Positions 21,076-29,113 of a stretch of 64,000 nucleotides of DNA are shown piece by piece. Position 1 is the first letter of the stretch; each line of letters starts with the position of its first letter. The notes beneath the pieces were generated by a model, which was not told the DNA's origin, did no database searches, and saw only the letters and a list, made by a program, of their open reading frames with translations. The stretch is from Herpetosiphon gulosus. Lineage in GTDB: Bacteria > Chloroflexota > Chloroflexia > Chloroflexales > Herpetosiphonaceae. The stretch is taken from positions 124,001 through 188,000 of the forward strand of contig NZ_BAABRU010000008.1 of NCBI RefSeq assembly GCF_039545135.1, given 5' to 3'. The position numbers and the translations under genes are program-made.

Positions 21076-21492
21076 TTACATTTTGGGCTGAGTTAGGCTA
21101 AAAGTATTGCCAAAGGGATCTTTGAAAGTGGCTTCGATCCCATAAAATTGCTCTTGCGGCGGAGCCACAAATTCGACCCCACGCGCTTGAAGCTCGATAT
21201 AAGCGCCATGACAATCGGCAGTTTGGAAAACGCCTGGCCCAACCACACCGCTTTGCAAGACCGAGCGCATTTGACCAACAACCTCAGTGCTCATCATCGT
21301 GCCGCCTTCTTTGACTTCGAATAGCACCAAATCGAGCTCAGGCTGGGTTTTGGGGCCGACCGTCAGCCAACGAAAACCATTATCTAACTTCATATCCATT
21401 CGCACGTCAAAGCCTAATTTATTGACATAAAAATCGTAGGCGACATCGTGGTCGAGTACATAAATCGTTGCATGCGAAAGTTTGGTAATCAT
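21076..21492 (-). CDS. VOC (glyoxalase/bleomycin-resistance) superfamily protein
   Basis: A 138-residue vicinal-oxygen-chelate fold protein: it opens with a beta strand containing His6 (LSHATIYV), then VLDHDVAYDFYVNKLGFDVRMD, and closes with FKDPFGNTFSLTQP, the usual metal-ligand region. The pattern is like many small uncharacterised glyoxalase-like proteins of AraC-linked operons. It follows an AraC-type regulator in the same orientation after 90 bp and has its own possible promoter and operator in that gap. The substrate is unknown. Confidence 0.85.
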   Translation of the reverse strand: MITKLSHATIYVLDHDVAYDFYVNKLGFDVRMDMKLDNGFRWLTVGPKTQPELDLVLFEVKEGGTMMSTEVVGQMRSVLQSGVVGPGVFQTADCHGAYIELQARGVEFVAPPQEQFYGIEATFKDPFGNTFSLTQPKM

Positions 21493-21517
21493 TTGATTGC
21501 TCCTAATACATTATTAC

Positions 21518-21543
21518 GAACATTTGTTCATAAGTTGAGTATA
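21518..21543 (-). promoter_or_regulatory. Inverted repeat GAAC-N4-GTTC beside a -10-like TATACT
   Basis: The plus strand reads GAACATTTGTTC at 21518-21529, an inverted repeat that fits the Bacillus-type SOS box GAAC-N4-GTTC. On the minus strand TATACT (21538-21543) lies just upstream of it, and the VOC gene ATG is 25 bp downstream. A near-identical arrangement occurs at 39366-39394. Confidence 0.45.
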
Positions 21544-21582
21544 GGCTGATCAGCGGCCAAAAACTTCTTGAAAATTGCGCAG

Positions 21583-22002
21583 TTAGTGCTTGTAGCTCAA
21601 ACCAATGCCAAAAATCGTGAGATAGCACGAGGGTACAAAGCGCCGAGGTAGGCTGAAACCTTGGAAGTTGCGGCGGCGATAGTGGCTGGGCGCATGGCCA
21701 GTGCTGCGTTGAAATAGGCTGCTGAACGAGCCGAGGCTCTGAAACCCAACCGCAAAACAGACTTCGGTTACCGATAAATCACTAGCGACGAGCAACTCAC
21801 GCGCTCGTTCGATCCGCCGATGAATCAAATACTGGCGAGGGGTAATTGCAAAATTGCGCTGAAACAGGCGCAAAAAGTGATATTGCGAAAAGCCAATCTG
21901 CTCAGCCAGTTGTGGTAACTCTACTTGGTCGGCATAGGTGCCATCGATATATTGGCGGGCTTGCCATAATAGCTGCTTGGTTGCTGCTGATGCCAGTTTC
22001 AT
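21583..22002 (-). CDS. AraC/XylS-type transcriptional regulator (DNA-binding domain only)
   Basis: A 139-residue protein that is almost entirely the paired helix-turn-helix of the AraC family. The first HTH is LPQLAEQIGFSQYHFLRLFQ, followed by the linker helix PRQYLIHRRIERARELL, and the second HTH is SVTEVCFAVGFQSLGSFSSLF, ending with the usual GHAPSHYRR. There is no ligand-binding domain, so it is either constitutive or controlled through a partner. It probably regulates itself and the downstream VOC gene. Confidence 0.9.
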   Translation of the reverse strand: MKLASAATKQLLWQARQYIDGTYADQVELPQLAEQIGFSQYHFLRLFQRNFAITPRQYLIHRRIERARELLVASDLSVTEVCFAVGFQSLGSFSSLFQRSTGHAPSHYRRRNFQGFSLPRRFVPSCYLTIFGIGLSYKH

Positions 22003-22071
22003 GCCACCCCCAAATACAGCTATTATAGCAAACTTAAACTCTAAATCAATACATTTGTGCGTATTTTTTGA

Positions 22072-23754
22072 TTAGCGCAAGACAAAGACCTTGCCACCAG
22101 AGCCAGGTACTTCGATTGTGGCCATGCCTTCGGGCGTTTCACGATCGTAGTTGTAGACCCATTCGTGCCATAAGCCACCAACCGGAAAATGCACGTCAAG
22201 GTATTGTAGGGTGATGCCAAAATTCACCACGACAATCACATGTTCGCTGCCATCGTCGGCCCAGCGATAGTAGGCCAACAATTTGCGCTCAGCATCGATG
22301 GCGACTGGCCGAATATTATTGCCAACCAAGGCCTTCGATGAGGTACGCAATTGGATCATGCCACGATAGAAAGCATGCAAATCAGTGCCCTCAGACGTTT
22401 GCAATAACTCCCATTTGAGCACATTTTTATCGATCGTGCGCTCAGTATCCATGCCAAATTCTTGGCCATGGTAGAGCATCGGCACACCAGCAGCGGTAAA
22501 CAGCACAATCGCGCCCAGCCGCGATTTCAAATATGCCGTTTCGCGGCTGATATTTTGGTTGGTTTGGGCTTCGTAAACAATCCGCTGCTCATCGTGCGAT
22601 TCAAGATAATTGATCGCTTGGGCATTATCGCTATAGCCAGCATTGCGAAAATCAATTATTCCCAGCGTGGCCTCAACATTGCCATATTGATTGCCCTCGA
22701 AATCGCCTTCGCGCAAGTTGGCAAACATTTGCGAATGAAACGAACGATGCCACGATGAATCCATATCAGTTTGATGCACCATGCCAGTATAATCTTTGAG
22801 ATTTTCGGCAATCAAATAGACATGCGGCTTGATTTGGCGAGCTTGCCAGCCCAAGAATGAAACGCCATTCTCGCCGTCAAAGCCAATTCCCTCGGCGTGA
22901 TCATAGCGAAAACCGTCGATGTGCATATCGCTGAGCCAATAGGTTTGCACATCGCTGAGCAACTGCTTAACCGCTTCGTTCCAATGGTTCAAATCGGGGA
23001 AGCCCCACGGGTTGCCGTCGCTGCTAAAGTAGGGGCTTTGATCATAGGGATACAAATAGTTAATTGGGCTAGAGTGATCGACATGATTAAACACCACGTC
23101 CAAAATTACCCCAATGCCATGTTGGTGGGCCGTATCAATCAACTCGCGCAAATCGGCGGGCGTGCCGTAGGTCGATTCGGGGGCAAAGAAATAGGCCGGA
23201 TTATAGCCCCACGACCGATCACCAGGAAATTCAAATAACGGCATCAATTCAATCGCGTTGACCCCTAAATCTTGCAAATAGGGAATTCGTTCAGTGACGG
23301 CTTTGAATGTGCCAGCTTCACTAAAATCGCCAACATGAATTTCATAAATCACTAATTCATTCAGCGGACGAATGCCAAAACTATCGTCCTGCCACTCGTA
23401 GGCTGGCTCGCCAACATGAATAATCGCCTGCGGCTGATCGCCACCAGCCCAGCGCAATTCACGAGCATAGGGGTCACCGATGATCGTCTCGCCATCAATC
23501 ACAAATTGATAGGCATATTCGCCAGCGGCCAGATTTTCTTTGATAATCCACCAAATCCCGCGATCCGAAACATTTAATCGATCAGCGGTCTGGTTCCAAT
23601 CGTTAAACGAGCCAATTAAATGGACACTCTGCTTCCATGGTGCATACAGGCCAAACGCCACCGCGCCATTGCCTAAATCGCGTGCACCCATCCAAATCCC
23701 ATTGGGCAAACTAGCCACCGTTGGTGAAGCATCAGGATTGGCTTCGTTTTGCAT
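22072..23754 (-). CDS. GH13 alpha-glucan enzyme with N-terminal CBM48 (branching-enzyme-like)
   Basis: A 560-residue intracellular glycoside hydrolase. I chose ATG 23754 (MQNEANPD); the in-frame ATG at 23769 is itself part of ATGAGG, which looks like the Shine-Dalgarno. Residues ~10-110 are a CBM48/E-set domain (VHLIGSFNDWNQ). The GH13 barrel follows with DVVFNH, nucleophile region FRYDHAEG, acid/base LIAENL and ESHDEQR carrying the third aspartate, and a C-terminal beta domain. Length and motifs are close to short glycogen-branching or malto-oligosyltrehalose-hydrolase-type enzymes; I cannot separate these. No signal peptide is seen. It probably acts in glycogen metabolism. Confidence 0.85.
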   Translation of the reverse strand: MQNEANPDASPTVASLPNGIWMGARDLGNGAVAFGLYAPWKQSVHLIGSFNDWNQTADRLNVSDRGIWWIIKENLAAGEYAYQFVIDGETIIGDPYARELRWAGGDQPQAIIHVGEPAYEWQDDSFGIRPLNELVIYEIHVGDFSEAGTFKAVTERIPYLQDLGVNAIELMPLFEFPGDRSWGYNPAYFFAPESTYGTPADLRELIDTAHQHGIGVILDVVFNHVDHSSPINYLYPYDQSPYFSSDGNPWGFPDLNHWNEAVKQLLSDVQTYWLSDMHIDGFRYDHAEGIGFDGENGVSFLGWQARQIKPHVYLIAENLKDYTGMVHQTDMDSSWHRSFHSQMFANLREGDFEGNQYGNVEATLGIIDFRNAGYSDNAQAINYLESHDEQRIVYEAQTNQNISRETAYLKSRLGAIVLFTAAGVPMLYHGQEFGMDTERTIDKNVLKWELLQTSEGTDLHAFYRGMIQLRTSSKALVGNNIRPVAIDAERKLLAYYRWADDGSEHVIVVVNFGITLQYLDVHFPVGGLWHEWVYNYDRETPEGMATIEVPGSGGKVFVLR

Positions 23755-23888
23755 ATATGTGAACCTCATCGACTAACTAAATCACTAGCTACAACTCTAG
23801 ATTATCAATTTCCAAACCTCACATAGCAGAGTCTATGCCACAAATGGAGGCTTTGGCAAACCAATTAAGCCCAATTAACGCACCAAAT

Positions 23889-23906
23889 ATCAGGTCACGA
23901 CCTGAT
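23889..23906. promoter_or_regulatory. 18-bp palindrome upstream of the sigma factor gene
   Basis: ATCAGGTC-AC-GACCTGAT is a perfect 8-bp inverted repeat with a two-base centre, 70 bp upstream of the ATG at 23976. The spacing and symmetry fit an operator for a dimeric regulator. Confidence 0.5.
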
Positions 23907-23975
23907 GTCAAGCCCTTTTAAGCTGATTAAACTAGCTATACGCCCGCCACAGCATCGATTTATAGGAGTGAGCCA

Positions 23976-24887
23976 ATGATGTTGCACGCCAGCAACGAAC
24001 CAGCCCTTGATGATGGGTTGCAACGTTATCTTAATGAAATTGCTGAAACTCCACTCCTGGCGGCAGAAGAGGAGCAAAAGCTAACCCAAATTGTTCATGT
24101 AGCGCGTCAAGCTCAGCCCACCCCAGCCTGTCGAATTGAACGTTGCCCAAGCTGTGCCCTATTTGAGCAATGTGTAACCAAACTCAAAGAGCCAGCCCAC
24201 GAACAATTGGTGCGAGCCAATTTACGCTTGGTCGTCAGCATTGCCAAGCGCTATCGTGGCTTTGGCCTGCCCTTCCAAGATTTAATTCAAGAGGGCAATA
24301 TTGGCCTGATGAATGCGATCGAGCGCTTTGATGCCACTAAAGGCGTGCGCTTCTCAACCTATGCTACTTGGTGGATTCGCCAAGCGATCACTCGTTCGTT
24401 GGCCAATCAAGGTCGATTAATTCGCTTACCAGTGCATCGCTGGGAGCTGTTGATTAAAGTGCGGCGGATCGAAACCAAATTGCTGCAAGCACTAGGCCGC
24501 GAGCCAAGTGCCCACGAAATTAGCACTGCCTTGGGTGTCCCCGAAGAAAAAATTTGCGATTTACTGAGCATCGCCCAAGTGCCAATCTCGTTGGCAACCC
24601 CTAAAAATGAAGAAACTGATATGTTGCTCGGCGATAGTTTGCCCGACGAAGATTGGGAAGATGAACTCGAATGTTTGCTGACGAGCATTGATGCCCAATA
24701 TACCCGGGCCATGCTCAACCAACTCTCCGAGCAAGAGCAAGAAGTATTGACATTACGATATGGCTTAAAAGATGGTAAAAGCCGTTCGCTTTCCGAAGTT
24801 GGAGCAGTGGTGGGCCGTACCCGCCAACGGATTCAACAAATTGAGGCGGGCGCATTGCAAGTCTTGCGCACTCAGTTATCACAATAG
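23976..24887 (+). CDS. RpoD/SigA-like (group 2) sigma factor with four-cysteine insert
   Basis: AGGAG at 23964-23968 sets the start. The 303 residues comprise region 1.2 (DGLQRYLNEIAETPLLAAEEEQKL, ~13-37), region 2 (LVRANLRLVVSIAKRYRGFGLPFQDLIQEGNIGL to the WWIRQAITRSLANQGRLIR helix, ~78-145), region 3 (~150-230) and region 4 with the -35-binding HTH (EVLTLRYGLKDG...TRQRIQQIEAGALQVLR, ~255-300). Region 1.1 is absent, as in alternative group 2 sigma factors. Between regions 1.2 and 2 there is an unusual stretch with Cys52, Cys57, Cys60 and Cys66 (C-x4-C-x2-C-x5-C) that I do not recall in the family. It may bind zinc or an iron-sulfur cluster. The palindrome upstream suggests regulation. Confidence 0.9.
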   Translation: MMLHASNEPALDDGLQRYLNEIAETPLLAAEEEQKLTQIVHVARQAQPTPACRIERCPSCALFEQCVTKLKEPAHEQLVRANLRLVVSIAKRYRGFGLPFQDLIQEGNIGLMNAIERFDATKGVRFSTYATWWIRQAITRSLANQGRLIRLPVHRWELLIKVRRIETKLLQALGREPSAHEISTALGVPEEKICDLLSIAQVPISLATPKNEETDMLLGDSLPDEDWEDELECLLTSIDAQYTRAMLNQLSEQEQEVLTLRYGLKDGKSRSLSEVGAVVGRTRQRIQQIEAGALQVLRTQLSQ

Positions 24888-24900
24888 CTGAGCTTAAACG

Positions 24901-25281
24901 ATGAATAGCTATTTGATGGTCGCAGGATTACTCACCGTGCTCATGGCGTTAGCCCATAGTATTTTTGGTGAACAATTAATCTTGCGGCCATTAGCGCGTC
25001 AAATCCAAACCACCCCTAACCACTTGCTCCAATCGCGCCTGCCAACCTTGCGTTTTACATGGCATATCACCAGTGTGCTCGGCTTGGGCATGGCTTGGCT
25101 CTTTTTCGATTGTGCCCTACAAGCTCAACTCAATCCTAGCCAAATTTTGCTCTTGCGTACCAGCTCAATCACCTTTATTGTTTGCTTTGGCATTGCCCTG
25201 ATTGGCTCACGTGCCAAACACCCCTCATGGATCATCTTCTTAATTATTGCTGGGCTGACGTGGCTCAGCACCAGCGCCTAA
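24901..25281 (+). CDS. Small four-helix membrane protein, unknown function
   Basis: A 126-residue protein starting 13 bp after the sigma factor stop and so probably co-transcribed with it. It has four hydrophobic segments (~3-20, 50-72, 82-101, 107-124). Conserved-looking polar positions inside the helices are His19 (LAHSIFGE) and Trp54-His55 (FTWHITS). I recognise a general resemblance to small uncharacterised membrane proteins with an AHSIFGE motif but cannot give a function. No strong Shine-Dalgarno is visible, consistent with coupling to the sigma gene. Confidence 0.7.
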   Translation: MNSYLMVAGLLTVLMALAHSIFGEQLILRPLARQIQTTPNHLLQSRLPTLRFTWHITSVLGLGMAWLFFDCALQAQLNPSQILLLRTSSITFIVCFGIALIGSRAKHPSWIIFLIIAGLTWLSTSA

Positions 25282-25330
25282 AATCAGCTATACTATCCGC
25301 ACAAACGAGCTATTGATTGAGTGGGTGTTT

Positions 25331-25996
25331 ATGCCAAAAATTCTGAGTGCTGAATTTCATCAACGCCATTCGTTGGTGGTTGCGCGTGAGCTTTTAGGTT
25401 GTAGCCTAGTACGACGCTTGGCAACTGGCGAAGAATTACGTGGGCGGATCGTTGAAACTGAAGCTTATACCCCTGATGATCCTTCGTGCCATGCCCATCG
25501 CCGCAATACCCCTCGCGCCCGTTCGATGTTCCAGCTTGGCGGCATCAGCTACGTCTACATCATCTATGGCATTTATCATTGTTTAAATGTCGTGACCCAA
25601 GGCCTTGGCGAAGGCTCAGCCGTGCTGATTCGAGCGATTGAACCCTTGAGTGGCAGTGCCACGATGGCCCAACTTGCCCAAAAAGATCCTGCCAAGCCCA
25701 TGCGAATTGCCAGTGGGCCAAGCATGGTTTGTCGGGCCTTAGCGGTTGATAAAAGCCTTGATGGTATTGATCTGAGTTCACAACAGGCTGGCTTGTGGTT
25801 CGAGCAAGGCCCAAGCATTCCAGATCAGGCAATTGTGCAAACTCCGCGGATTGGGATTAATAGCGATCCGCATACTGTGGCTGCACCATGGCGCTTGATT
25901 GTGGCTGATTCAAATGCATTGAGCGGCACACGTCGCCAAAATCAAGGGCAAACGTATCAACCACAGCCCGATTGGTTCCAAAAACAAGCTATCTAG
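25331..25996 (+). CDS. DNA-3-methyladenine glycosylase (AAG/MPG family)
   Basis: Removes alkylated purines from DNA in base-excision repair. The start is ATG 25331 (MPKILSAEFH); a TTG at 25313 would only add six residues. The AAG family hallmarks are present: LLGCSLVRR, the catalytic region GRIVETEAY (the last Glu activating water), DPSCHAHRRNTPRARSMF, GISYVYIIYGIYHCLNVV (DNA-intercalating tyrosine region) and a C-terminal PRIGI motif. Length (221) fits bacterial members. It stands 50 bp after the small membrane protein and may share its transcript. Confidence 0.95.
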   Translation: MPKILSAEFHQRHSLVVARELLGCSLVRRLATGEELRGRIVETEAYTPDDPSCHAHRRNTPRARSMFQLGGISYVYIIYGIYHCLNVVTQGLGEGSAVLIRAIEPLSGSATMAQLAQKDPAKPMRIASGPSMVCRALAVDKSLDGIDLSSQQAGLWFEQGPSIPDQAIVQTPRIGINSDPHTVAAPWRLIVADSNALSGTRRQNQGQTYQPQPDWFQKQAI

Positions 25997-26172
25997 CTAT
26001 TTTAAAAGCCATTTGACACAAATCCACCTTTTATGTCATTATTAAGCTGTTCGTGGTATAACAACCAACACACTACCATGACTCCCCAGAGCAGGATACG
26101 GTTAAGATTTTGGCAATAGCCTACCGTCGAGGGCTATTACCACCCTTTTAGCACGCTAGTGTTGGAGGATTC

Positions 26173-27483
26173 ATGGCCGCACCAATCGTTCAAGCTGATT
26201 TTGAAGTAATGGATCAAGTTGCCCAACGCCTCAGCAAAAATGCCGAGAGTGTTACGGCAATGCAAAATACGCTCAAACAAACTATTGAAAACTTACGTTC
26301 TACATGGCAAGGTGATGCTGCAGTTGCCTTTCAGAACGAAATGCAAGCTGATATTTTGCCTGCAGTTCAACGGCTGATCAATGCCTTCCAAACCGCCCAA
26401 AGCACAACCTTAGAAATCAAGAAGGTGTTACAGCAAGCCGAACAAGAGGCTGCCAATTTATTTAAAGGCGACCCAACTGATGGCTCAGCCAGCACCCAAA
26501 GTACTAGTTCAAGCGCTGGTGGTGGTGGAGCTTCAAGTGCAGGTGGCGATACTGCCGCAGCCAGCGCTAGCCCAAGTAATGTTGGGGTAATGGCTGGTGG
26601 CACCAGCAGCGCTTCTGCCAGTGGCAGTGGTGGCGGCGGTGGCGGCGGTGGTGGCGGTGGTGGAGCTGCCTCGGCCCAAGCAAGTGGTGGCAGCGGTGGT
26701 GGTGGCGGAGCTGCCTCAGCCCAACCAACTGGCCAACCCAAGGCTACTAGTGGCGGTGGTGGCGGTGGCGGCGGTGGCGGAACTGCCTCAGCCCAACCAA
26801 CTGGTGGTAATGCAGCCGCTGGGGCAAACTCAAACCTTGGCAAACTCTCTGAAAAATACGAAACTGGTGGACGTGGCCCAGGCACTGTTTCATCGGGTAA
26901 AGGCGACCTTGGCGGCGCTTCGTATGGCTCATACCAAATGACCAGCCAAACTGCCATCAAAAAAGACGGCAAAATAGTCTTTGTTAATGGCGGACGGGTC
27001 GCTGAATTTTTGCGTAACCCTGCTGGCGAACAATATGCCAAAGAATTTGAGGGCTTGAAGCCTGGTAGCGCTGAATTTACCGCCAAGTGGAAGCAAATCG
27101 CTGCTCGTGATCCACAAGGCTTTGCTGCTGCCCAACATCAGTATATTGAAAACACTCACTATCAGCCCCAAGTCAACAAGCTCAAGGCTGCTGGCTTTGA
27201 TGTAAACAACTACTCACCTGCAATGCGCGATGTTGTTTGGTCAACTTCAGTCCAACATGGCCCAGGCGCAAGTGTGATCACCAATGCGCTCCGTGGCAAA
27301 GATCTCAGCCAAATGAGCGAATCGCAAATTATTAATGCGATTTACACCGAACGGAGCAAAACCTTAGATAATGGTCGCTTGGCCTATTTCAAGAACACCA
27401 GCGATGCTGGAGTTATTCAAGGCTTGAAAAACCGCTTCGTCAACGAACGCAAAGATGCCTTGAACATGTCGGCAAATCACTAA
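26173..27483 (+). CDS. WXG100-domain protein fused to a putative lysozyme-like peptidoglycan hydrolase domain
   Basis: GGAGG at 26164-26168 fixes the start. Residues 1-~95 form a WXG100 (ESAT-6-like) helical hairpin: two amphipathic helices joined at Trp45-Gln-Gly47 (STWQGDAA). No N-terminal signal peptide is seen, as expected for type VII secretion. Residues ~105-215 are a low-complexity linker of Gly runs and repeats of AASAQ(P/A). From ~220 a globular domain begins KYETGGRGPGTVSSGKGD and continues GGASYGSYQM, a pattern I associate with phage and secreted lysozyme-like or chitosanase-like hydrolases; the glutamate in KYETGG would be the likely catalytic acid. It may be a secreted cell-wall-targeting effector. 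No secretion machinery genes lie in the window. Confidence 0.75.
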   Translation: MAAPIVQADFEVMDQVAQRLSKNAESVTAMQNTLKQTIENLRSTWQGDAAVAFQNEMQADILPAVQRLINAFQTAQSTTLEIKKVLQQAEQEAANLFKGDPTDGSASTQSTSSSAGGGGASSAGGDTAAASASPSNVGVMAGGTSSASASGSGGGGGGGGGGGGAASAQASGGSGGGGGAASAQPTGQPKATSGGGGGGGGGGTASAQPTGGNAAAGANSNLGKLSEKYETGGRGPGTVSSGKGDLGGASYGSYQMTSQTAIKKDGKIVFVNGGRVAEFLRNPAGEQYAKEFEGLKPGSAEFTAKWKQIAARDPQGFAAAQHQYIENTHYQPQVNKLKAAGFDVNNYSPAMRDVVWSTSVQHGPGASVITNALRGKDLSQMSESQIINAIYTERSKTLDNGRLAYFKNTSDAGVIQGLKNRFVNERKDALNMSANH

Positions 27484-27499
27484 ATCTTGGTCTTTTTTA

Positions 27500-27540
27500 G
27501 CAAATGCCCCGCACGATCAAACGATCGGCGGGGCGTTTGC
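27500..27540. terminator. Long hairpin between convergent genes
   Basis: GCAAATGCCCCGC (27500-27512) pairs with GCGGGGCGTTTGC (27528-27540), with an inner CGATC/GATCG stem, so the hairpin is almost continuous. It lies between the WXG100 gene and the convergent lipoprotein gene. Confidence 0.8.
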
Positions 27541-27557
27541 TTGGTTAAGCTCGTTGC

Positions 27558-28043
27558 TTATGGAATGATATACCAAACATTATCGACTTTTTTCATTTTC
27601 GAGGTGCTGCTACCCGATGAACCAAAGCCTTCGGTCGCCATATCGGTTTTTTGTTCTTGACCCATCACCGACATGCTCATTGTGCCACTGGCGATTTTGA
27701 TTTCAGCATCGTCGCCGCTTTCTGAAACTTTTTCAACTTTGAGGTTTTCGACCTTGACGTTCAATTCAGCGCCAAGCGAACCCAATTGTTGCAATGACGT
27801 TAAGATTTCGGCTTTTTGGGCAGCTTGTTGCTCAGGCACGAAATATTTTGAAAGGGTATCGGCCCATTTTTCTTGGGTAGCGGTTTCGCTGAGCTTGGTA
27901 TCATTGAACGCAGCCACAAAATCGTTGAAGAATTTTTCGGCCCGAACTTCGGGGGCTTCGGCGGCTGAACCACCACAAGCAGCCAAAACACCCATCACCA
28001 TCAACAACATCAAACCTGATGCCAAACGACGAACCAGTTTCAT
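27558..28043 (-). CDS. Lipoprotein of unknown function
   Basis: A 161-residue lipoprotein. The start is ATG 28043 (MKLVRRLASG); the longer frame begins with a GTG that is part of the Shine-Dalgarno GTGAGGAAA. The signal ends with the lipobox LAAC (Cys22). The mature part (AEAPEVRAEKFFNDFVAAFND...) is acidic and helical, followed by a beta-rich half (LKVEKVSESGDDAEIKIASGTM) ending in KMKKVDNVWYIIP, a DUF4878/NTF2-like pattern. It is probably a cell-surface protein; the function is unknown. Confidence 0.8.
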   Translation of the reverse strand: MKLVRRLASGLMLLMVMGVLAACGGSAAEAPEVRAEKFFNDFVAAFNDTKLSETATQEKWADTLSKYFVPEQQAAQKAEILTSLQQLGSLGAELNVKVENLKVEKVSESGDDAEIKIASGTMSMSVMGQEQKTDMATEGFGSSGSSTSKMKKVDNVWYIIP

Positions 28044-28632
28044 AATGCGTTTCCTCACAGACCCTATGGGTAGGGTAAAATTTCCACAGTCGCAAGCATA
28101 GCAGCACTGTCAAGGGGTTAATAAACTAATTGGATCTACTGATGCATCAAGAGTTGCCACCACTCACCTCGCATAGGCTGACAACCCCAAGCTTGGGTAA
28201 CCAACCGTTGCGGCGATTTCAGCGCCATAAAATGCTGCAAATTGAGTTGATTGATTAGTTGAGGTCTGGTGTTCTGCGATACGCTCACGAATATAGCTAC
28301 GTTTATCTGGGTCATAATTAGGCAAAGCTTGGCCTGCAAAGCGTTTAAACCGCCCGTTGGCGCAACCAACGTGGTACATACCCAACCTGCATTCATTCTC
28401 CTTAATTTGGTGATGTTTCAAGCCGCATGTTCAAGAAGTTGTTCTCGTTCAGCTTAAATTCCTTAATAATTACTTAATGATTTTCATGCTGTGCTTAATG
28501 CAAAAGGAGCAGTGGATGAATTTGTAAGGTTATCGTAACCGAGCTAGTTGTACTTTTTTCAAGTGTGGCATACAATAGAGTAAGATCGCTACGCCATTAT
28601 CGCGCTCCATGTACCACAGAAAGGATGCAGCG
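28044..28632. other. Intergenic region with one doubtful small ORF
   Basis: About 590 bp between the divergent lipoprotein and receiver genes. Apart from a doubtful minus-strand frame (28164-28421) I see no gene, repeat or RNA. The stretch near 28470-28590 is AT-rich and probably holds the promoter of the response regulator. Confidence 0.4.
28164..28421 (-). CDS. Possible small protein or gene remnant
   Basis: An 85-codon frame beginning with TTG (an ATG at 28379 would leave 71 residues). The composition is protein-like, with charged stretches such as YDPDKRSYIRERIAEHQT, unlike a random shadow frame. I recognise no family. A second overlapping frame (28136-28396) has a better-placed AAGGAG but an unconvincing composition. 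It may be a decayed gene. Confidence 0.22.
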   Translation of the reverse strand: MKHHQIKENECRLGMYHVGCANGRFKRFAGQALPNYDPDKRSYIRERIAEHQTSTNQSTQFAAFYGAEIAATVGYPSLGLSAYAR

Positions 28633-29049
28633 ATGCCCCCAATTCAAAAAGCGTTTGTTATGGTTGTCGAAGATAACGCCGACAACATGTGGATTATTAC
28701 CGAAATGCTGAATGATGACCCGCGTGTGCGTTATTGCAACGTTCGGCCATCAGGTAAGCAACTTTTCGCATTTATGGCTAAAAATGACGTTCCACCAATT
28801 AATTTAGTCCTGCTTGATTTAAATTTGCCTGGTGATGACGGATATAGCATTCTCGAAAAGATTCGGGTTCATCCGAAATTAAGCAATGCCATCGTGGTTG
28901 CAGTCAGTGCCGATAATACTGCTGAAGATGTTGCTAAAGTACGCGCTTCGGGGTTCGATGGATTTATTGGTAAACCTTTACGCCATGATCGGTTTCCAGA
29001 ACAATTACAACGGGTAATGGATGGCGAGGCAGTCTGGGAGCCAGATTAG
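28633..29049 (+). CDS. Stand-alone receiver-domain response regulator
   Basis: A 138-residue CheY/Spo0F-like receiver without output domain. The start is ATG 28633 because AAAGGA lies ~7 bp before it; ATG 28609 has no ribosome binding site. The phosphorylation machinery is complete: acidic residues Glu13/Asp14 (VVEDNAD), phospho-acceptor Asp62 (LVLLDLNLPGDDG), Ser92 and Lys114 (GFIGKPL). It probably acts by protein-protein contact, possibly in a relay with the hybrid histidine kinase encoded at 32729-34357 on the other strand. A hairpin follows the gene. Confidence 0.9.
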   Translation: MPPIQKAFVMVVEDNADNMWIITEMLNDDPRVRYCNVRPSGKQLFAFMAKNDVPPINLVLLDLNLPGDDGYSILEKIRVHPKLSNAIVVAVSADNTAEDVAKVRASGFDGFIGKPLRHDRFPEQLQRVMDGEAVWEPD

Positions 29050-29073
29050 GTAACGATAGGCCGAGGGACGCAA

Positions 29074-29107
29074 AATGGGTGCGCTCAGTGGGTTGAGTTC
29101 ACCCATT
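29074..29107. terminator. Hairpin between convergent genes
   Basis: AATGGGTG (29074-29081) pairs with CACCCATT (29100-29107) between the receiver gene and the convergent GAF-STAS gene. The plus strand continues AATTGTTT. Confidence 0.6.
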
Positions 29108-29113
29108 AATTGT

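Noticed and set aside
26367-27086. Minus-strand proline-rich frame of 239 codons
   Set aside because: It mirrors the glycine-rich linker and following domain of the WXG100 gene; composition follows from the sense strand.
28136-28396. Minus-strand frame of 86 codons with a good AAGGAG
   Set aside because: Unconvincing composition and overlap with a more protein-like frame; kept out in favour of the low-confidence frame 28164-28421.
29050-29110. GGGACGCAAA-like string as a c-di-GMP riboswitch
   Set aside because: It lies after the stop of the receiver gene rather than before a gene, and the rest of the aptamer is not recognisable; a simple terminator hairpin explains it.
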